From an uncultured Planctomycetaceae bacterium (GTDB taxonomy: Bacteria > Planctomycetota > Planctomycetia > Planctomycetales > Planctomycetaceae), in assembly GCA_903921605.1 (NCBI GenBank), contig CAIXQV010000739.1, positions 1-6,802 on the forward strand: a stretch of DNA of 6,802 nucleotides, read 5' to 3'. Of the stretch, positions 6,464 to 6,802 are shown in pieces; position 1 is the first letter of the stretch, and each line of letters opens with the position of its first letter. The position numbers were made by a program, and so were the translations under genes. The notes under the pieces were generated by a model that searched no databases, was not told the origin of the DNA, and worked only from the letters and a program-made list of their open reading frames with translations.

Positions 6464-6802
6464 ATGAATCAACGGATCGCTCTACTTCTGCCTTGTTTTG
6501 CGGCCATTTTGTGTCACGGACTTATTTCGGCCGATGAGCCTGCTAAGCTCGAATGGAAGTACAGTGTCGATCTTCTGCGCCCGTTCTGGCAGGGAACGGT
6601 GATTCACGGGGAATCCGTGCTGTTTATCAGAGACGAAGCCACCGGCGAAGGCCGCGCGTCGGTGCTGTTCCCGATTCTCGAAGCGCCAATTCTTCAGGAT
6701 TCAACCGGCACGATCATTTACGACGAGGGTCGGGACTTTCTCTGGCATCGTGATTCCCGGGAGATCATTCTCCCGCGAGATTCCCGAATTCCGTCGCGGA
6801 CA
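6464..6802 (+). CDS. Exported protein, probable SGNH/GDSL-type hydrolase, N-terminal part
   Basis: The gene runs off the right edge; 113 codons are visible. ATG at 6464 is preceded by AGGCGGG (6454-6460); an in-frame ATG at 6449 would add five residues and is less likely. Residues 1-22 (MNQRIALLLPCFAAILCHGL then ISA) form a signal peptide with likely cleavage before DEPAK. The mature part reads EWKYSVDLLRPFWQGTVIHG, then ESVLFIRDE, ASVLFPILEAPIL, TIIYDEGRDFLW and SREIILPRDSRIPSRT. From memory this pattern is the N-terminal beta-rich domain found ahead of the catalytic domain in planctomycete secreted SGNH/GDSL hydrolases. The catalytic GDS motif would lie beyond the window, so the enzyme class is unconfirmed. 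It follows the DUF1501 gene after 78 bp and may share its transcript. If correct, it would remove acyl groups from an extracellular substrate. Confidence 0.6.
   Translation, partial: MNQRIALLLPCFAAILCHGLISADEPAKLEWKYSVDLLRPFWQGTVIHGESVLFIRDEATGEGRASVLFPILEAPILQDSTGTIIYDEGRDFLWHRDSREIILPRDSRIPSRT

Overview
The window looks like the chromosome of a planctomycete (phylum Planctomycetota). This rests on gene content, not a database search. There are two secreted DUF1501 proteins with twin-arginine leaders, the start of a planctomycete-type cytochrome c (PSCyt1) protein with a CxxCH haem motif, and two further exported proteins of types common in marine and soil planctomycetes. The base composition is moderately GC-rich. 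Every gene that can be supported encodes a product with an apparent export signal, so the region seems to serve the periplasm or cell surface.

Layout. The genes form two divergent groups separated by about 207 bp (2716-2922). Leftward on the minus strand run a 700-residue DUF1501 protein (2715-613), a small signal-peptide-bearing ORF whose start overlaps the DUF1501 stop as ATGA (616-368), and the N-terminal 99 residues of a PSCyt1 cytochrome protein (297 to beyond base 1). Rightward on the plus strand run a secreted protein resembling five-bladed beta-propeller glycoside hydrolases (2923-4467), a 469-bp non-coding gap with a hairpin, an 18-bp tandem repeat and a possible extended -10 promoter, a second DUF1501 protein of standard length (4937-6385), and the N-terminus of a secreted protein that resembles planctomycete SGNH/GDSL-type hydrolases (6464 to beyond base 6802).

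How the genes may work together. DUF1501 proteins and PSCyt1/PSD1 cytochrome proteins are typically neighbours in planctomycetes, and the pair is thought to act together outside the cytoplasm. No biochemical function is settled. Here such a pair sits beside a predicted sugar-acting propeller protein and a predicted esterase-like protein, which suggests a role in handling external polysaccharide or its substituents. That is inference from context.

The least ordinary items are the small secreted ORF embedded between the DUF1501 and cytochrome genes, the roughly 220-residue C-terminal extension on the first DUF1501 protein that the second lacks, and the structured gap in front of the second DUF1501 gene. 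I see no CRISPR array, insertion sequence, tRNA or rRNA. I also see no clear evidence of a new defence or mobile system.
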